From the NCBI GenBank assembly GCA_002344205.1, contig DDSZ01000003.1, positions 92,621 to 138,926 of the forward strand: 46,306 nt of DNA, in the 5' to 3' direction. The translations under genes and the position numbers were made by a program. Below, one piece after another: positions 1 through 8,498 of this stretch. The notes under the pieces are model-generated. The model was not told where the DNA came from, searched no databases, and saw nothing but the letters and a program-made list of their open reading frames with translations. The stretch is from Opitutaceae bacterium UBA2377. GTDB taxonomy: Bacteria > Verrucomicrobiota > Verrucomicrobiia > Opitutales > Opitutaceae. Numbering within the stretch: position 1 is the stretch's first letter; each line of letters begins with the position of its first letter.

Positions 1-1302
1 CTGCTTCTCGTCGAGCAGGGCCGAGCCCGCCGCGATGATGCGGCCGCCGGCCTTGAGGAATTTCTCCGCCTTCGCGCGGAAGGCCGGCGTCATGACAAAC
101 GTGTCCGGCAGCACCACGAGATCGAAGCCCACCCAGTCCGCGTGCTCGTCGAGCATCAGGAAAGGCTGGTGCAGCTCCAACAGCATGCGGCCCACGCCTT
201 CGTCGGCCACGACCGACTGCGCATGGCCGCCCCGCCAGCGGTGCTGGTTTTGCTCGCAGCTCACGAGGGCGATGCGGGCCACGGGTTTGACGTGATCGCA
301 CCACGGCTCCTTGCGCTCGACCTCGGCATAGGCCGCGCCGATGAGCCGGTAGGTGTCGAGGTTCATCTCGCCGTCGGGGTGCAACTGGTCGCCCACGCTG
401 CACTTCGCGCCGTAGGCCAGCATCGCGCCGCACTCATACTGGAGCGCGGCCGCGCGCTTGAAGCCGCCGAACTCGCCCCACGTGTTGTGGAACTTGCCGG
501 TCATGCCCATGAAGTCCCACTTCTGCGTGATGGCGTAGCGCGCGGAGAGCGGGAAGTGGTCGTAGCCCCAGCCGCCGGTGGGCAGCGATTCGAGCTCGAG
601 GTGCGTGTTGTAGCCGAGGGCTTTCCGCGCGCCCACGGAGATGTGGCCGGAGTTGTGGAAGACCGGCGTATCCTTGCGCACCGACTTCGCCGCCGCCGTC
701 GTCGCCTTGAAATACCGGTAGAGCACGTCCTCGCCGTAGCGGGCGACATCGGCGTCGTTCTCGGGGTTGTAGCCGAGCCGCTTCATTTCCTTCAGCGCGT
801 CGTCGCTGTAGTCGCGGTGCGTGCCGATGATGTCCAGGAAGATGCCGTCGTTGTCCGGCCACCGCTGGCAGACTTCCTCGATCTGCGCGCAGAGGTAGTC
901 GAGGTAGGGCGAATTGAACCGCAGGATGCGCACGAACCACTCGACCTCGAGCGGCTTGTAGGTGGTGCCGTCTTTTTTCTTCACCACCCAGGTCGGGTTG
1001 GCGAAGGCCGCCAGCTCGTCGAGGCCGGCGCTCAGGTAGATGGGGCAGCGCACGCCGATCTCGCGGCATGCCTCGATCTGCCGCGCGAGCAGGTCGGTCT
1101 TCAAGTGCGGGTGCATCTTGCCGACCTTCGTCGGATGGTAGCTGTAGCCGTGGTGGCACTTGGAAAACACCGTGATGGAGTTCACATGGCCGACCTTGAG
1201 CGCCTCCTGGAACTGCCGCTTGTTGAACTTCGCCCCGATGCCGGGGATCAGTCCGCTGGTGTGGAAATCGAGGTGAACCTGCCGGAAACGTAGGTGGTGC
1301 AT
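1..1302 (-). CDS. Glycoside hydrolase-like TIM-barrel protein (GHL6-type) with beta-galactosidase trimerisation-like domain, C-terminus cut off by window edge
   Basis: The reading frame opens with ATG at 1302 and stays open to base 1, giving 434 residues of a longer protein. The N-terminus (MHHLRFRQVHLDFHTSG) followed by SITVFSKCHHGYSYHPTK looks like the hypothetical glycoside hydrolase family 6 (GHL6) barrel. A DGIFLDII segment near residue 155 ends in an acidic residue of the kind that sits at the end of a barrel strand. From about residue 370 the sequence (ARIALVSCEQ, then FDLVVLPDTFVM and GGRIIAAGSALL) resembles the glutaminase-fold trimerisation domain of GH42 beta-galactosidases. No signal peptide is visible in this start, so a cytoplasmic enzyme acting on imported oligosaccharides is the likeliest reading. 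Substrate cannot be deduced. The large antiparallel frames across it are shadows. Confidence 0.8.
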   Translation of the reverse strand, partial: MHHLRFRQVHLDFHTSGLIPGIGAKFNKRQFQEALKVGHVNSITVFSKCHHGYSYHPTKVGKMHPHLKTDLLARQIEACREIGVRCPIYLSAGLDELAAFANPTWVVKKKDGTTYKPLEVEWFVRILRFNSPYLDYLCAQIEEVCQRWPDNDGIFLDIIGTHRDYSDDALKEMKRLGYNPENDADVARYGEDVLYRYFKATTAAAKSVRKDTPVFHNSGHISVGARKALGYNTHLELESLPTGGWGYDHFPLSARYAITQKWDFMGMTGKFHNTWGEFGGFKRAAALQYECGAMLAYGAKCSVGDQLHPDGEMNLDTYRLIGAAYAEVERKEPWCDHVKPVARIALVSCEQNQHRWRGGHAQSVVADEGVGRMLLELHQPFLMLDEHADWVGFDLVVLPDTFVMTPAFRAKAEKFLKAGGRIIAAGSALLDEKQ

Positions 1303-1544
1303 GGGGTGGGCGCACGATGGGCGCATCCCGCGGCCACTGGCAACCCTGCGTTGATTCCCGCCGGCGCTATGACGCACGCCGGTTTATAAGCTGCATGGCC
1401 CGGATTCATGTGCGCATGAAAGATTTCTAATGCCTGCCGTGGCCCCCGCCGAACGCGCTGGCCTTTGCCGGGGGGCCTTACCAACCTCCCGCCCCTACCC
1501 GACAACTGGTCTCCAGTTTACCCCCAACCCCTACCCCCTAAAAT

Positions 1545-4292
1545 ATGAACGTGTCCGTTCCGTGGCCCGTGGCTACCCTGTCTGATATCCCCTCCCTGTT
1601 CTGGCTCGCACCGGTCGCCGGTGTCGCCGCCCTCCTGATGGCGCGCTTTTTCAGCGCCTCCGTCATGAAACGCTCGGAAGGCGACGCGGAGATGGTGCGC
1701 ATCGCCCAGGCCGTCCGCGAAGGCGCCATCGCCTACCTCTTCCGCCAATACAAGGTCGTCTCGGTCGTCTTTGTGGCGCTGGTCGTCTTCCTCGGCCTGC
1801 TCTGGCTGCTCGGCCTCCAGCCCGGGCTCACGATGATCGGTGTGCCCATCGCCGGCCTGCTCTCCGGGCTTACGGGCTGGTTCGGGATGAAGATGGCCAC
1901 CAACGCCTCCGCCCGCACCGCCTTCGCCGCCAAGCAATCCCTCAACGAGGGCCTCGTTGTCGCCTTCCGCTCCGGCGCCGTCATGGGCCTCAACGTCGTC
2001 GGCTTCGCGCTCCTCGACATCTCCTTCTGGTTCTTCGTCCTCAATTCCTACGGTGAATTCTTCGGCCTCTCCGGCGGCCCCTCCGAGCGCATCGCCGAGA
2101 TGACCACCATCATGCTCTCCTTCGGCATGGGCGCCTCCACCCAGGCCCTCTTCGCCCGCGTGGGCGGCGGCATCTACACCAAGGCTGCCGACGTCGGCGC
2201 CGACCTCGTCGGCAAGGTCGAGGCCGGCATCCCCGAGGATGACGCGCGCAATCCCGCCACCATTGCCGACAACGTGGGCGACAACGTCGGCGACGTCGCC
2301 GGCATGGGCGCCGATCTCTACGAGTCCTACTACGGCTCTATCCTCGCCACGCTCGCGCTCGGCGCGGCCGCGGCCATCTCGGTGCTCGGCGTCACCACCG
2401 GCGCCGCCTCCTTCGCGCTCCAGCTCGCCGCGGCGCCCATCGCGCTCGCGGGCCTCGGTATCATCTGCTCCATCTTCGGCATCTTCGCCGTGCGCACGCG
2501 GGAGGACGCCACCTTCGCCCAGCTCCTCAAGAGCCTGCACACCGGCGTCTATGTCGCCTCCGCGCTCATCGCCGTCTGCGCGTTCGGCATCCTCTACTAC
2601 CTCTTCGGCTCCGGCGCGCATGCGGCGGCACTGGAGGCTGCGGGCACCGCCTGGTGGCGGCTCGGTGTCTCCATTGCCCTCGGCCTCAGCGCCGGCCTCG
2701 TCATCGCCTACGCGACGGAATACTACACCTCCTACGAGCGCCCGCCCACCCAGGCCATTGCCAACCAGGCCCTCACCGGCCCGGCCACCGTCATCATCGC
2801 CGGTGTCGCCGAGGGCATGAAGTCCACCTGGGCCTCCCTGCTCACCACCGCCATCGCCATCCTCGGCGCTTTCCTCTTTGCGGGCGGCGCCGACAGCTTC
2901 CTCCTCGGTCTCTACGGTGTCGGTATTGCGGCCGTCGGCATGCTCTCCACCCTCGGCATCACCCTCGCCACCGACGCCTACGGCCCCATCGCCGACAACG
3001 CCGGCGGCAACGCCGAGATGTCCGGCCAGCCGCCCGAGGTCCGCAAGCGCACCGACATGCTCGACTCACTCGGCAACACCACCGCCGCCACCGGCAAGGG
3101 CTTCGCCATCGGTTCGGCCGCGCTCACCGCCCTAGCCCTTTTCGCCGCCTACGTGCAGATCGTGCAGACGCAGATCACCTCGCAGGCCGTCAGCTACGGC
3201 AAAGCCCATGCCGCCGAGCAGGCCGCCCCGGTTGCCGTCCACCAAGGCTATGGCAAATTCGCCGTCGCCTTCCCCAAGGCCATGGCCGACGGCACGGATT
3301 ACTACGACGGCGCGCTCTTCCTCCCTTCGCACGAACTCCCGCGCAAGACCGTCCGCGACATCCCGGTCGGTGCCCAGCTCCCGGTCGCCGCGGTCGGCAC
3401 CGATCCCTTCAACGCCAATCGCTACACCGTCACTTGGGCCGGGCAAAATGCCCGCTTCGACGTCGTCTCCTCCCGCCAGGCCACGATCGACGAGATCATG
3501 CGCTACTACGACGTGACGCTCACCAACCCGCGCGTCATCGCCGGTCTCTTCATCGGCGTGCTGCTCACGTTCCTGTTCTGCGCGCTCACCATGAACGCCG
3601 TCGGTCGCGCCGCCTACCGCATGATGCGGGAGTGCCGGCGCCAGTTCGCCAAGATGCGCGAGGCCTTCCGCGCCGCCGGCATGAGCGAGGCCGATATCGC
3701 CGACCCCGAGTCCTGGCCCAAGCGCGTCACCCACGAAGGCGTGGAATACCCAGACTACGCCAACTGCGTGTCCATCTCCACCGCCGGCGCACAGAAAGAG
3801 ATGATCGTGCCCTCCATCCTCGCCATCACCGCCCCCATCGCCCTCGGCCTCATCCTCGGCGTCGGCGGCGTGCTCGGCATGCTCGCGGGCGGCCTCGTCT
3901 CCGGCTTCGCCGTCGCGGTCTTCATGGCCAACGCCGGCGGTGCGTGGGACAACGCCAAGAAACTCCTCGAGTCCTACGGCCGCATCACCGCCGAGACCGT
4001 GAAGAACGATGCCGCCGTGCGGGAAAAAATCCCCACCGAAGTGCGCGATGCCATCGTCGCCCGCGCCGAGGACGAAATCGCCGCCGGCCGGCCCAAGAGC
4101 ATCGTCTATGGCAAAGGCTCGCCCGACCACAAGGCGACCGTCGTCGGCGACACCGTGGGCGACCCGTTCAAGGACACCTCCGGCCCCTCGCTCAACATCC
4201 TCATCAAGCTCATCTCCATCGTCTCGGTCGTGTTTGCCGGCCTCATCGTGCGCTTCGCCCCGGCCATCAGCCACGCCCTCGGCCTGGAGTAA
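1545..4292 (+). CDS. hppA: Membrane-bound ion-translocating pyrophosphatase, K+-dependent type, with large insertion
   Basis: This integral membrane enzyme hydrolyses pyrophosphate and pumps H+ or Na+ across the membrane. The catalytic signature is clear: VGKVEAGIPEDDARNP followed by ADNVGDNVGDVAGMGADLYE, and later DNAGGNAEM and a C-terminal DTVGDPFKDTSGPSLNIL. Residues 510-519 read GNTTAATGKG; Ala at the fifth position, where K+-independent enzymes carry Lys, marks the K+-dependent class. At 915 residues it is longer than the 650-800 usual in the family. The excess lies mainly at residues 540-658, a hydrophilic segment between two membrane helices. Ion specificity (H+, Na+ or both) cannot be settled by eye. 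Start ATG at 1545 has no obvious Shine-Dalgarno, as for most genes here. A strong terminator follows. Confidence 0.96.
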   Translation: MNVSVPWPVATLSDIPSLFWLAPVAGVAALLMARFFSASVMKRSEGDAEMVRIAQAVREGAIAYLFRQYKVVSVVFVALVVFLGLLWLLGLQPGLTMIGVPIAGLLSGLTGWFGMKMATNASARTAFAAKQSLNEGLVVAFRSGAVMGLNVVGFALLDISFWFFVLNSYGEFFGLSGGPSERIAEMTTIMLSFGMGASTQALFARVGGGIYTKAADVGADLVGKVEAGIPEDDARNPATIADNVGDNVGDVAGMGADLYESYYGSILATLALGAAAAISVLGVTTGAASFALQLAAAPIALAGLGIICSIFGIFAVRTREDATFAQLLKSLHTGVYVASALIAVCAFGILYYLFGSGAHAAALEAAGTAWWRLGVSIALGLSAGLVIAYATEYYTSYERPPTQAIANQALTGPATVIIAGVAEGMKSTWASLLTTAIAILGAFLFAGGADSFLLGLYGVGIAAVGMLSTLGITLATDAYGPIADNAGGNAEMSGQPPEVRKRTDMLDSLGNTTAATGKGFAIGSAALTALALFAAYVQIVQTQITSQAVSYGKAHAAEQAAPVAVHQGYGKFAVAFPKAMADGTDYYDGALFLPSHELPRKTVRDIPVGAQLPVAAVGTDPFNANRYTVTWAGQNARFDVVSSRQATIDEIMRYYDVTLTNPRVIAGLFIGVLLTFLFCALTMNAVGRAAYRMMRECRRQFAKMREAFRAAGMSEADIADPESWPKRVTHEGVEYPDYANCVSISTAGAQKEMIVPSILAITAPIALGLILGVGGVLGMLAGGLVSGFAVAVFMANAGGAWDNAKKLLESYGRITAETVKNDAAVREKIPTEVRDAIVARAEDEIAAGRPKSIVYGKGSPDHKATVVGDTVGDPFKDTSGPSLNILIKLISIVSVVFAGLIVRFAPAISHALGLE

Positions 4293-4317
4293 GCCCACCA
4301 CAACACACAACTGACCC

Positions 4318-4348
4318 AAAAGGCCGCGGCGCAAGCCGCGGCCTTTTT
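4318..4348 (+). terminator. Rho-independent terminator after the pyrophosphatase gene
   Basis: A 10-bp GC-rich stem (AGGCCGCGGC, loop GCAA, GCCGCGGCCT) is preceded by A's and followed by TTTT, 26 bases after the stop codon at 4292. Confidence 0.9.
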
Positions 4349-4585
4349 CGCGCCCGATTATTGGGCCCGGGCGTCAAATTTGACCCTGCCCCAACCATGG
4401 CCGCATCACATCCGCATCGATCGGTGCGATCCGCGGTTGATGACGCCGATCGGTGATCGGTCGCGAAAATTGTTCCGCGCGAAATCCTCGCGGCGAAAAT
4501 ATAGCACGCGCGAAAATGAAACCTTCGCCGCCACGCTCGGTCCCTTGCTTCCGCCCGGACCGCCGGGCGCAAACCAAGACATACC

Positions 4586-5113
4586 ATGAAAAAACTCCTC
4601 ATCCCTCTGTTGCTCCTCACCGGTCTCACGGCCTCGGCCCGGACCTTCGTCGCCCGCGCCGACCTCGGCTATCTCCTCGATGCCGAGGAGGCCTACTCCA
4701 CCGCCAGCGTCGGCTGGCAGTTGAAGGCCGGTGACACCAGCGCGCAGTTTCTCGAAGCCGAGATCGGCTACGCCAAGACCAAGCAGGCCGGCGGCAGCGC
4801 CAACCTCGTGCCGTTGACGCTCAACTACCGGCTCGAAGCCGCCACCCGCGGCAATTTCGGCTACTACGTCGGCGCGGGTGCCGGCTCGGCCCGCACGCGC
4901 GTGCAAGGCGTGGGCATCGGCGGACCCGTCCGGCTGAGCGACTCCTCGTTTGCCGCACAGGGTTTCGCCGGTGTCACCTATCGCGTGTCACCTGCCGCCA
5001 CCCTGAGCCTCGGTGCGAAATACCTCTGGATCGACGACGTGAAACTCGCCGGCACCAACTTCAAGGTCGGTGACGACGTCGCCCTCTCCGCCGGCCTGAG
5101 CTTCCGATTCTGA
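4586..5113 (+). CDS. Outer-membrane beta-barrel protein (opacity/OmpA-barrel type), small
   Basis: The 175-residue product begins with a signal peptide (MKKLLIPLLLLTGLTASA, cleavage likely before RTFVARADLGY). The rest consists of alternating polar/hydrophobic strands rich in Gly and aromatic residues, for example NFGYYVGAGAGSARTRV and GFAGVTYRVSPAATLSLGAKY, and it ends in LSAGLSFRF with the terminal aromatic residue expected of an outer-membrane barrel. This suits an eight-stranded porin-like or opacity-type barrel. The specific role is unknown. It is a single-gene unit: it has a 237-base leader region after the preceding terminator and its own terminator at 5141. Confidence 0.85.
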   Translation: MKKLLIPLLLLTGLTASARTFVARADLGYLLDAEEAYSTASVGWQLKAGDTSAQFLEAEIGYAKTKQAGGSANLVPLTLNYRLEAATRGNFGYYVGAGAGSARTRVQGVGIGGPVRLSDSSFAAQGFAGVTYRVSPAATLSLGAKYLWIDDVKLAGTNFKVGDDVALSAGLSFRF

Positions 5114-5140
5114 GCGCGGCTGGTGGTTTCTGATCAGGCC

Positions 5141-5169
5141 AAGACCGCGGCGCAGGCCGCGGTCTTTTT
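5141..5169 (+). terminator. Rho-independent terminator between convergent genes
   Basis: AAGACCGCGGC, loop GCAG, GCCGCGGTCTT followed by TTT forms a perfect 11-bp stem. It ends the barrel-protein gene; the A/T-flanked stem could also serve the minus-strand gene that ends at 5179. Confidence 0.88.
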
Positions 5170-5178
5170 ACGCCCCGA

Positions 5179-5946
5179 TCAATCAAGCGCGGCGAGCAGT
5201 GCTTTCAGCGTGGCCGCGTCGCGCACGAAATTCTCCGGCGCATCGTCCCGCACGAACTCCAGCATCGCATACCGGTCGCCCGGGGCCGCAGCCGCGCTTT
5301 GGAAAAACCTTGCCCAACGCTCCCGGCCCTCGGCCAGCGGCTGCCGGTCGCGATAGGTCCGCCACTGGAACACATGCACATGGGCCAGCCGCGGCCGCAG
5401 GGCCGCCAGCCCGTCGAGGCAGTCGGCATCGCTCATGTCGGTCAGCGGCTGCCAGTAGGAGTAAAAATTGGGATGCTCCACCTCGTGCAGGAGCCGGTCC
5501 GCGGCGGCGTTGGTGTCGTTGAGCGTGTGGCCGTGAAACTCGGCCGCCACCCGCACGCCCGCGTGGGCAGCCAACTCCGTGATGCGCCGCAGGTCGGCCA
5601 CGATGGGCGCACGCGCGGCCTCGCCGGTGACGTCCGAACCCGCAGCCCCCGCCCAGATGCGGATGAGCGGCGTCCCCAGCGCCACGGCCGACTCGAGCAC
5701 CTTGGCGAAGGGCAGCCCTTCGTCCTCGCTCCGCCCGGCCCGGTAATAGCTGCCGTAGGCCGGCACCGTGAGGCCCGCCTGCTCCGTCAGTTGCCGCACT
5801 TCCTTGGCCCGCGCAAGGTCGCCATGCGGCACATGCACATCGCCGCCCCACTCGATGCCGCGCAGCCCCGCGCGGCGCACGAGCTCCACGATGGCGGCGG
5901 GCGCGAGCTGGCGGAAGGTGATCGAGACGAGACCGGAGTGAAGCAC
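5179..5946 (-). CDS. Sugar phosphate isomerase/epimerase family TIM-barrel protein
   Basis: The 255-residue protein belongs to the xylose isomerase-like/AP endonuclease 2 TIM-barrel superfamily. Seen features include GLRGIEWGGDVHVPHGD near the N-terminus (metal-site acidic/His region), AAEFHGHTLND in the middle, and MLEFVRDDAPENF near the C-terminus, where the last metal-ligand Glu usually lies. Family members isomerise or epimerise sugars or inositols, or hydrolyse related compounds; the substrate cannot be assigned. It converges on the barrel-protein gene and shares its terminator region. A second, only distantly similar family member lies at 44460-45230. Confidence 0.87.
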   Translation of the reverse strand: MLHSGLVSITFRQLAPAAIVELVRRAGLRGIEWGGDVHVPHGDLARAKEVRQLTEQAGLTVPAYGSYYRAGRSEDEGLPFAKVLESAVALGTPLIRIWAGAAGSDVTGEAARAPIVADLRRITELAAHAGVRVAAEFHGHTLNDTNAAADRLLHEVEHPNFYSYWQPLTDMSDADCLDGLAALRPRLAHVHVFQWRTYRDRQPLAEGRERWARFFQSAAAAPGDRYAMLEFVRDDAPENFVRDAATLKALLAALD

Positions 5947-6036
5947 GCCGCGATCCTGCCAGCCTGCAACCGTGCGCCAAGTCGGGATTTGCGAATTTCA
6001 CGAAACCAAGCAACGTTCCGGGCGTCCAATCCCACC

Positions 6037-6477
6037 ATGAAAACCCGCCTGCTCTTCCTTCCCTTCCTCGTGTTGCTGGCCGGTTGCAGCACCATCGACC
6101 GCCGCATCGAGGAGAAGGCCGCCGTCTTCGCCTCGCTGGACCCCGCCACGCAGGAACAGTTGCGCCAAGGCATGGTCGAGGTCGGCTACGACACCGACAT
6201 GGTTTACATCGCGCTCGGCCGGCCCGATGAGCGGCGCGAACGTGTCACCGCCGCCGGCCGCGAGCAGGTCTGGATCTACAGCACCTATTTCCAAGAATAC
6301 GTTGGCACCACGACCATGGGCTACCGCCGCTATGTCACCGTCCATCCCCGCACCGGCGAACGTATCATCTACTTCGAACCGATCCGCACCGACATTTACC
6401 GCGATCGCGTGGACGAGCGCATCCGCATCACCTTCATCAACGGCCGGGTGACCGTAATCGAGCAGGTGCAGCGCTGA
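6037..6477 (+). CDS. Small lipoprotein, possible BamE/SmpA-like fold
   Basis: The frame is open far upstream, but the lipoprotein signal MKTRLLFLPFLVLLAGC places the start at ATG 6037, giving 146 residues with the acylated Cys at residue 17. The mature part has a short helix-rich start (DRRIEEKAAVFASLDPATQ) then QEQLRQGMVEVGYDTDMVYIALGRPDE. The G-x-hydrophobic spacing before ALGRPD is like SmpA/OmlA (BamE) proteins, where it precedes two strands. The remainder (QVWIYSTYF, RRYVTVHP, RIRITFINGRVTVIE) is beta-rich. Membrane attachment is well supported; the BamE-like assignment is an inference. Confidence 0.85.
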   Translation: MKTRLLFLPFLVLLAGCSTIDRRIEEKAAVFASLDPATQEQLRQGMVEVGYDTDMVYIALGRPDERRERVTAAGREQVWIYSTYFQEYVGTTTMGYRRYVTVHPRTGERIIYFEPIRTDIYRDRVDERIRITFINGRVTVIEQVQR

Positions 6478-6550
6478 GGCCCCTCCGCCAAACGGCTTAA
6501 ACCCGTCCCGCCGCCGGCTATTGCTTTGCGGCGCCGCGCGGCCGTTGTGT

Positions 6551-6575
6551 CATAAATGCCATCCCCGCATTTATG
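6551..6575 (+). promoter_or_regulatory. Perfect 9-bp inverted repeat overlapping the start codon of the PLP enzyme gene
   Basis: CATAAATGC at 6551-6559 and GCATTTATG at 6567-6575 are exact reverse complements separated by seven bases. The last three bases of the right arm are the ATG of the downstream gene. The AT-rich arms stand out from the GC-rich surroundings. It could be a dimeric repressor operator or an RNA hairpin that buries the start codon. Confidence 0.6.
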
Positions 6576-8339
6576 CCCGCCCCCGCCGCCAAACTGCTCT
6601 CCCCCCGGCGCAAGACGACCGCCGCCACCACCCTCAACGGGCTCGCCCGCGAACAGCTCGCCCATTTTCACCTCGATCCCGATTCACCCGTCGGCGCGCC
6701 GCTCCTCCGCCTCGCCGGCCGGCTCTACGCCGCGCACGGCGACCTCGACGAACTCTGGACCGCCACCACGCGCACGCTCGCCCGGCTGCCACAGGCCGAC
6801 CGCGTGGCGCTTTTCAATGCGAAGAAGTTCCTCGCTTTCCAGTTGGCGAAGCTGCTCGACACCCTGCAAAACCCCACCCGCGCCGTCCACCAGTCGCTGG
6901 GCCACTCCACCGCCACCTCGCTCGCCAAGGGGCCCTACCCGACCTTCGACAACGTCGCGGCCATCTTTTCCGCCAACCCCGTCATCACCCGCACGGCCAC
7001 CTACATCTTCGCGTGCACCGAGTGGATCGACGACGCCTTCCAAGGCCGCGAGTTCCTGCACGAGATTTACTCGCGCCTGCTCAACCCCACCTCGATCTCC
7101 CTCGCCAACCACATCGTGGATATCGAGGCCGGCGCGATGTCGGCGGAATACCTCGCGTGGAACTTCAACTCCGGCATGGCCGCCATCGACGGCATCCTCT
7201 CCCACCTTGTCGGCTACGGCGACGTCGTCCTGGCCTCGCGCAACGTTTACGGCGGCACCCACCAGTTGCTCCACGACTGGTTCGCCAAGAAATCCAACCT
7301 CGACGTCGGCGTGGAGTTCTTCGACGGCGTGACCGCGGACGACTTCACGCGGGCCCTCGCCGCGGCGCAGGCCAAATACGCCGGCCGGCTCGCGGAGGGT
7401 CGGCGCATCTACGTTTACCTCGAAAGCCCCTGCAACCCGCACGGCAACTTCCTCGACGTGCCCGCCATCTGCCGGACCGCCCACGCCGCCGGCCTCACCG
7501 TGATGCTCGACGCCACCGTCGGCACGCCCTTCCTCGTGCGCCCGCTGCAGGAGCCCGACCCCGCCGCGCGGCCGGATTTCGTCATCCACAGCTACACGAA
7601 GGATCTCGTCGGCGACGGCAACACGACCGCCGGCGTCGTCATCGGGCGCAACGCCGACATGTTCATCCCCAAGGGCGACCCCGGCTGGGACCGCACGCTC
7701 TTCTGGAACGTCTATTACGTGAAGGGCGCTTTCCTCGACGCGGACAAGGCCTTCGAGGTGCTCAGCGGCATGAAGACGCTGGAGATGCGCATGCTGAAGA
7801 AGTGCATCAACACGCTCATCCTCGCGCGCTGGCTCGCCGCGCATCCGCTCCTCCACGTCAGCGGGCCGGCCAGCCCCGGCGACCCCAACCACGCCATCTG
7901 CGACCGGCTCTCCTACCTCGGCCTGCCCGCGCCGCTCTTCACCGTGGATTTTGAAAAAGCCGGGCTCGACCGCCTGACCTTCGAGCGCTTCTTCGACAGC
8001 CTCGCGCCGATGTTTGGCCACCAGGTCTCGCTCGGCCAGAGCAACACCGTCGTCCTCTGCCCCGCCCTCACCTCGCACAGCGAACTCAGCCCCGCCGCCC
8101 TGCGCGATGCCGGCATCACTCCGACCACGATCCGCATCGCCGTAGGCGATGAAAACCCGCGCGAACTCATCGCCGGCTGGCTCGCCACCGCCCGGCTCGC
8201 CCTCGAACCGCACCACCCGGGCTTCCTCGCGCAATTCCCCGACCACGCCGCGGTGGACCGCATGTGCGACGACACCTACCTGGACGTCCACCGCCGCCAC
8301 GCCCTCGCGCAGCCGCGCCTGCGCGATGTCGTGCAATGA
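6573..8339 (+). CDS. PLP-dependent trans-sulfuration-type enzyme (Cys/Met metabolism family) with long N-terminal extension
   Basis: The 588-residue protein carries the Cys/Met metabolism PLP fold. Around residues 290-345 it shows YLESPCNPHGNF, then VMLDATVGTPF (the Asp that contacts the pyridine nitrogen), then HSYTKDLVGDGNTTAG with Lys343 as the predicted Schiff-base lysine. This fits cystathionine gamma-synthase, O-acetylhomoserine sulfhydrylase or methionine gamma-lyase type chemistry. Usual members have about 400 residues; here roughly the first 110 residues, plus some extra near the C-terminus, are additional and not recognised. The start at ATG 6573 is chosen because the other nearby ATG (6556) is in a shadow frame. 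Exact reaction is not assignable. The start codon lies within the inverted repeat at 6551-6575, suggesting direct control of this gene. Confidence 0.88.
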   Translation: MPAPAAKLLSPRRKTTAATTLNGLAREQLAHFHLDPDSPVGAPLLRLAGRLYAAHGDLDELWTATTRTLARLPQADRVALFNAKKFLAFQLAKLLDTLQNPTRAVHQSLGHSTATSLAKGPYPTFDNVAAIFSANPVITRTATYIFACTEWIDDAFQGREFLHEIYSRLLNPTSISLANHIVDIEAGAMSAEYLAWNFNSGMAAIDGILSHLVGYGDVVLASRNVYGGTHQLLHDWFAKKSNLDVGVEFFDGVTADDFTRALAAAQAKYAGRLAEGRRIYVYLESPCNPHGNFLDVPAICRTAHAAGLTVMLDATVGTPFLVRPLQEPDPAARPDFVIHSYTKDLVGDGNTTAGVVIGRNADMFIPKGDPGWDRTLFWNVYYVKGAFLDADKAFEVLSGMKTLEMRMLKKCINTLILARWLAAHPLLHVSGPASPGDPNHAICDRLSYLGLPAPLFTVDFEKAGLDRLTFERFFDSLAPMFGHQVSLGQSNTVVLCPALTSHSELSPAALRDAGITPTTIRIAVGDENPRELIAGWLATARLALEPHHPGFLAQFPDHAAVDRMCDDTYLDVHRRHALAQPRLRDVVQ

Positions 8340-8380
8340 GGTAGGCTGTCATCCGCGGCATTTGGAGTTCAGTTTGAAAC

Positions 8381-8426
8381 GCTGTGGCGCGGCAGCGCCG
8401 GTAGGGTCCGATCTCCGAGCGGACCG
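8381..8426 (+). repeat. 46-bp dispersed GC-rich repeat, copy 1
   Basis: This segment is nearly identical (43 of 46 bases by eye) to the reverse complement of 44395-44440. It contains an imperfect palindrome, GGTCCGATCTCCGAGCGGACC, preceded by GGCGCGGCAGCGCC. It lies between the PLP enzyme and MFS genes in non-coding sequence and resembles REP-like elements. Confidence 0.8.
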
Positions 8427-8498
8427 TTGCCTGCGCAGCCCCACGCCCAACGCATCCTTGCACCGGGGCAGCGATTCGCCCACAACGTCGCCCACCCC

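Noticed and set aside
1518..2621. Long minus-strand open frame opposite the pyrophosphatase gene
   Set aside because: It is rich in Gly, Glu, Asp, His and Ala as expected for the antisense of a GC-rich gene, and the plus strand encodes an unmistakable pyrophosphatase.
4366..4396. GTCAAATTTGAC palindrome after the pyrophosphatase terminator as an operator
   Set aside because: It is short (six bases each side), far from the next start codon, and has no second copy in the window.
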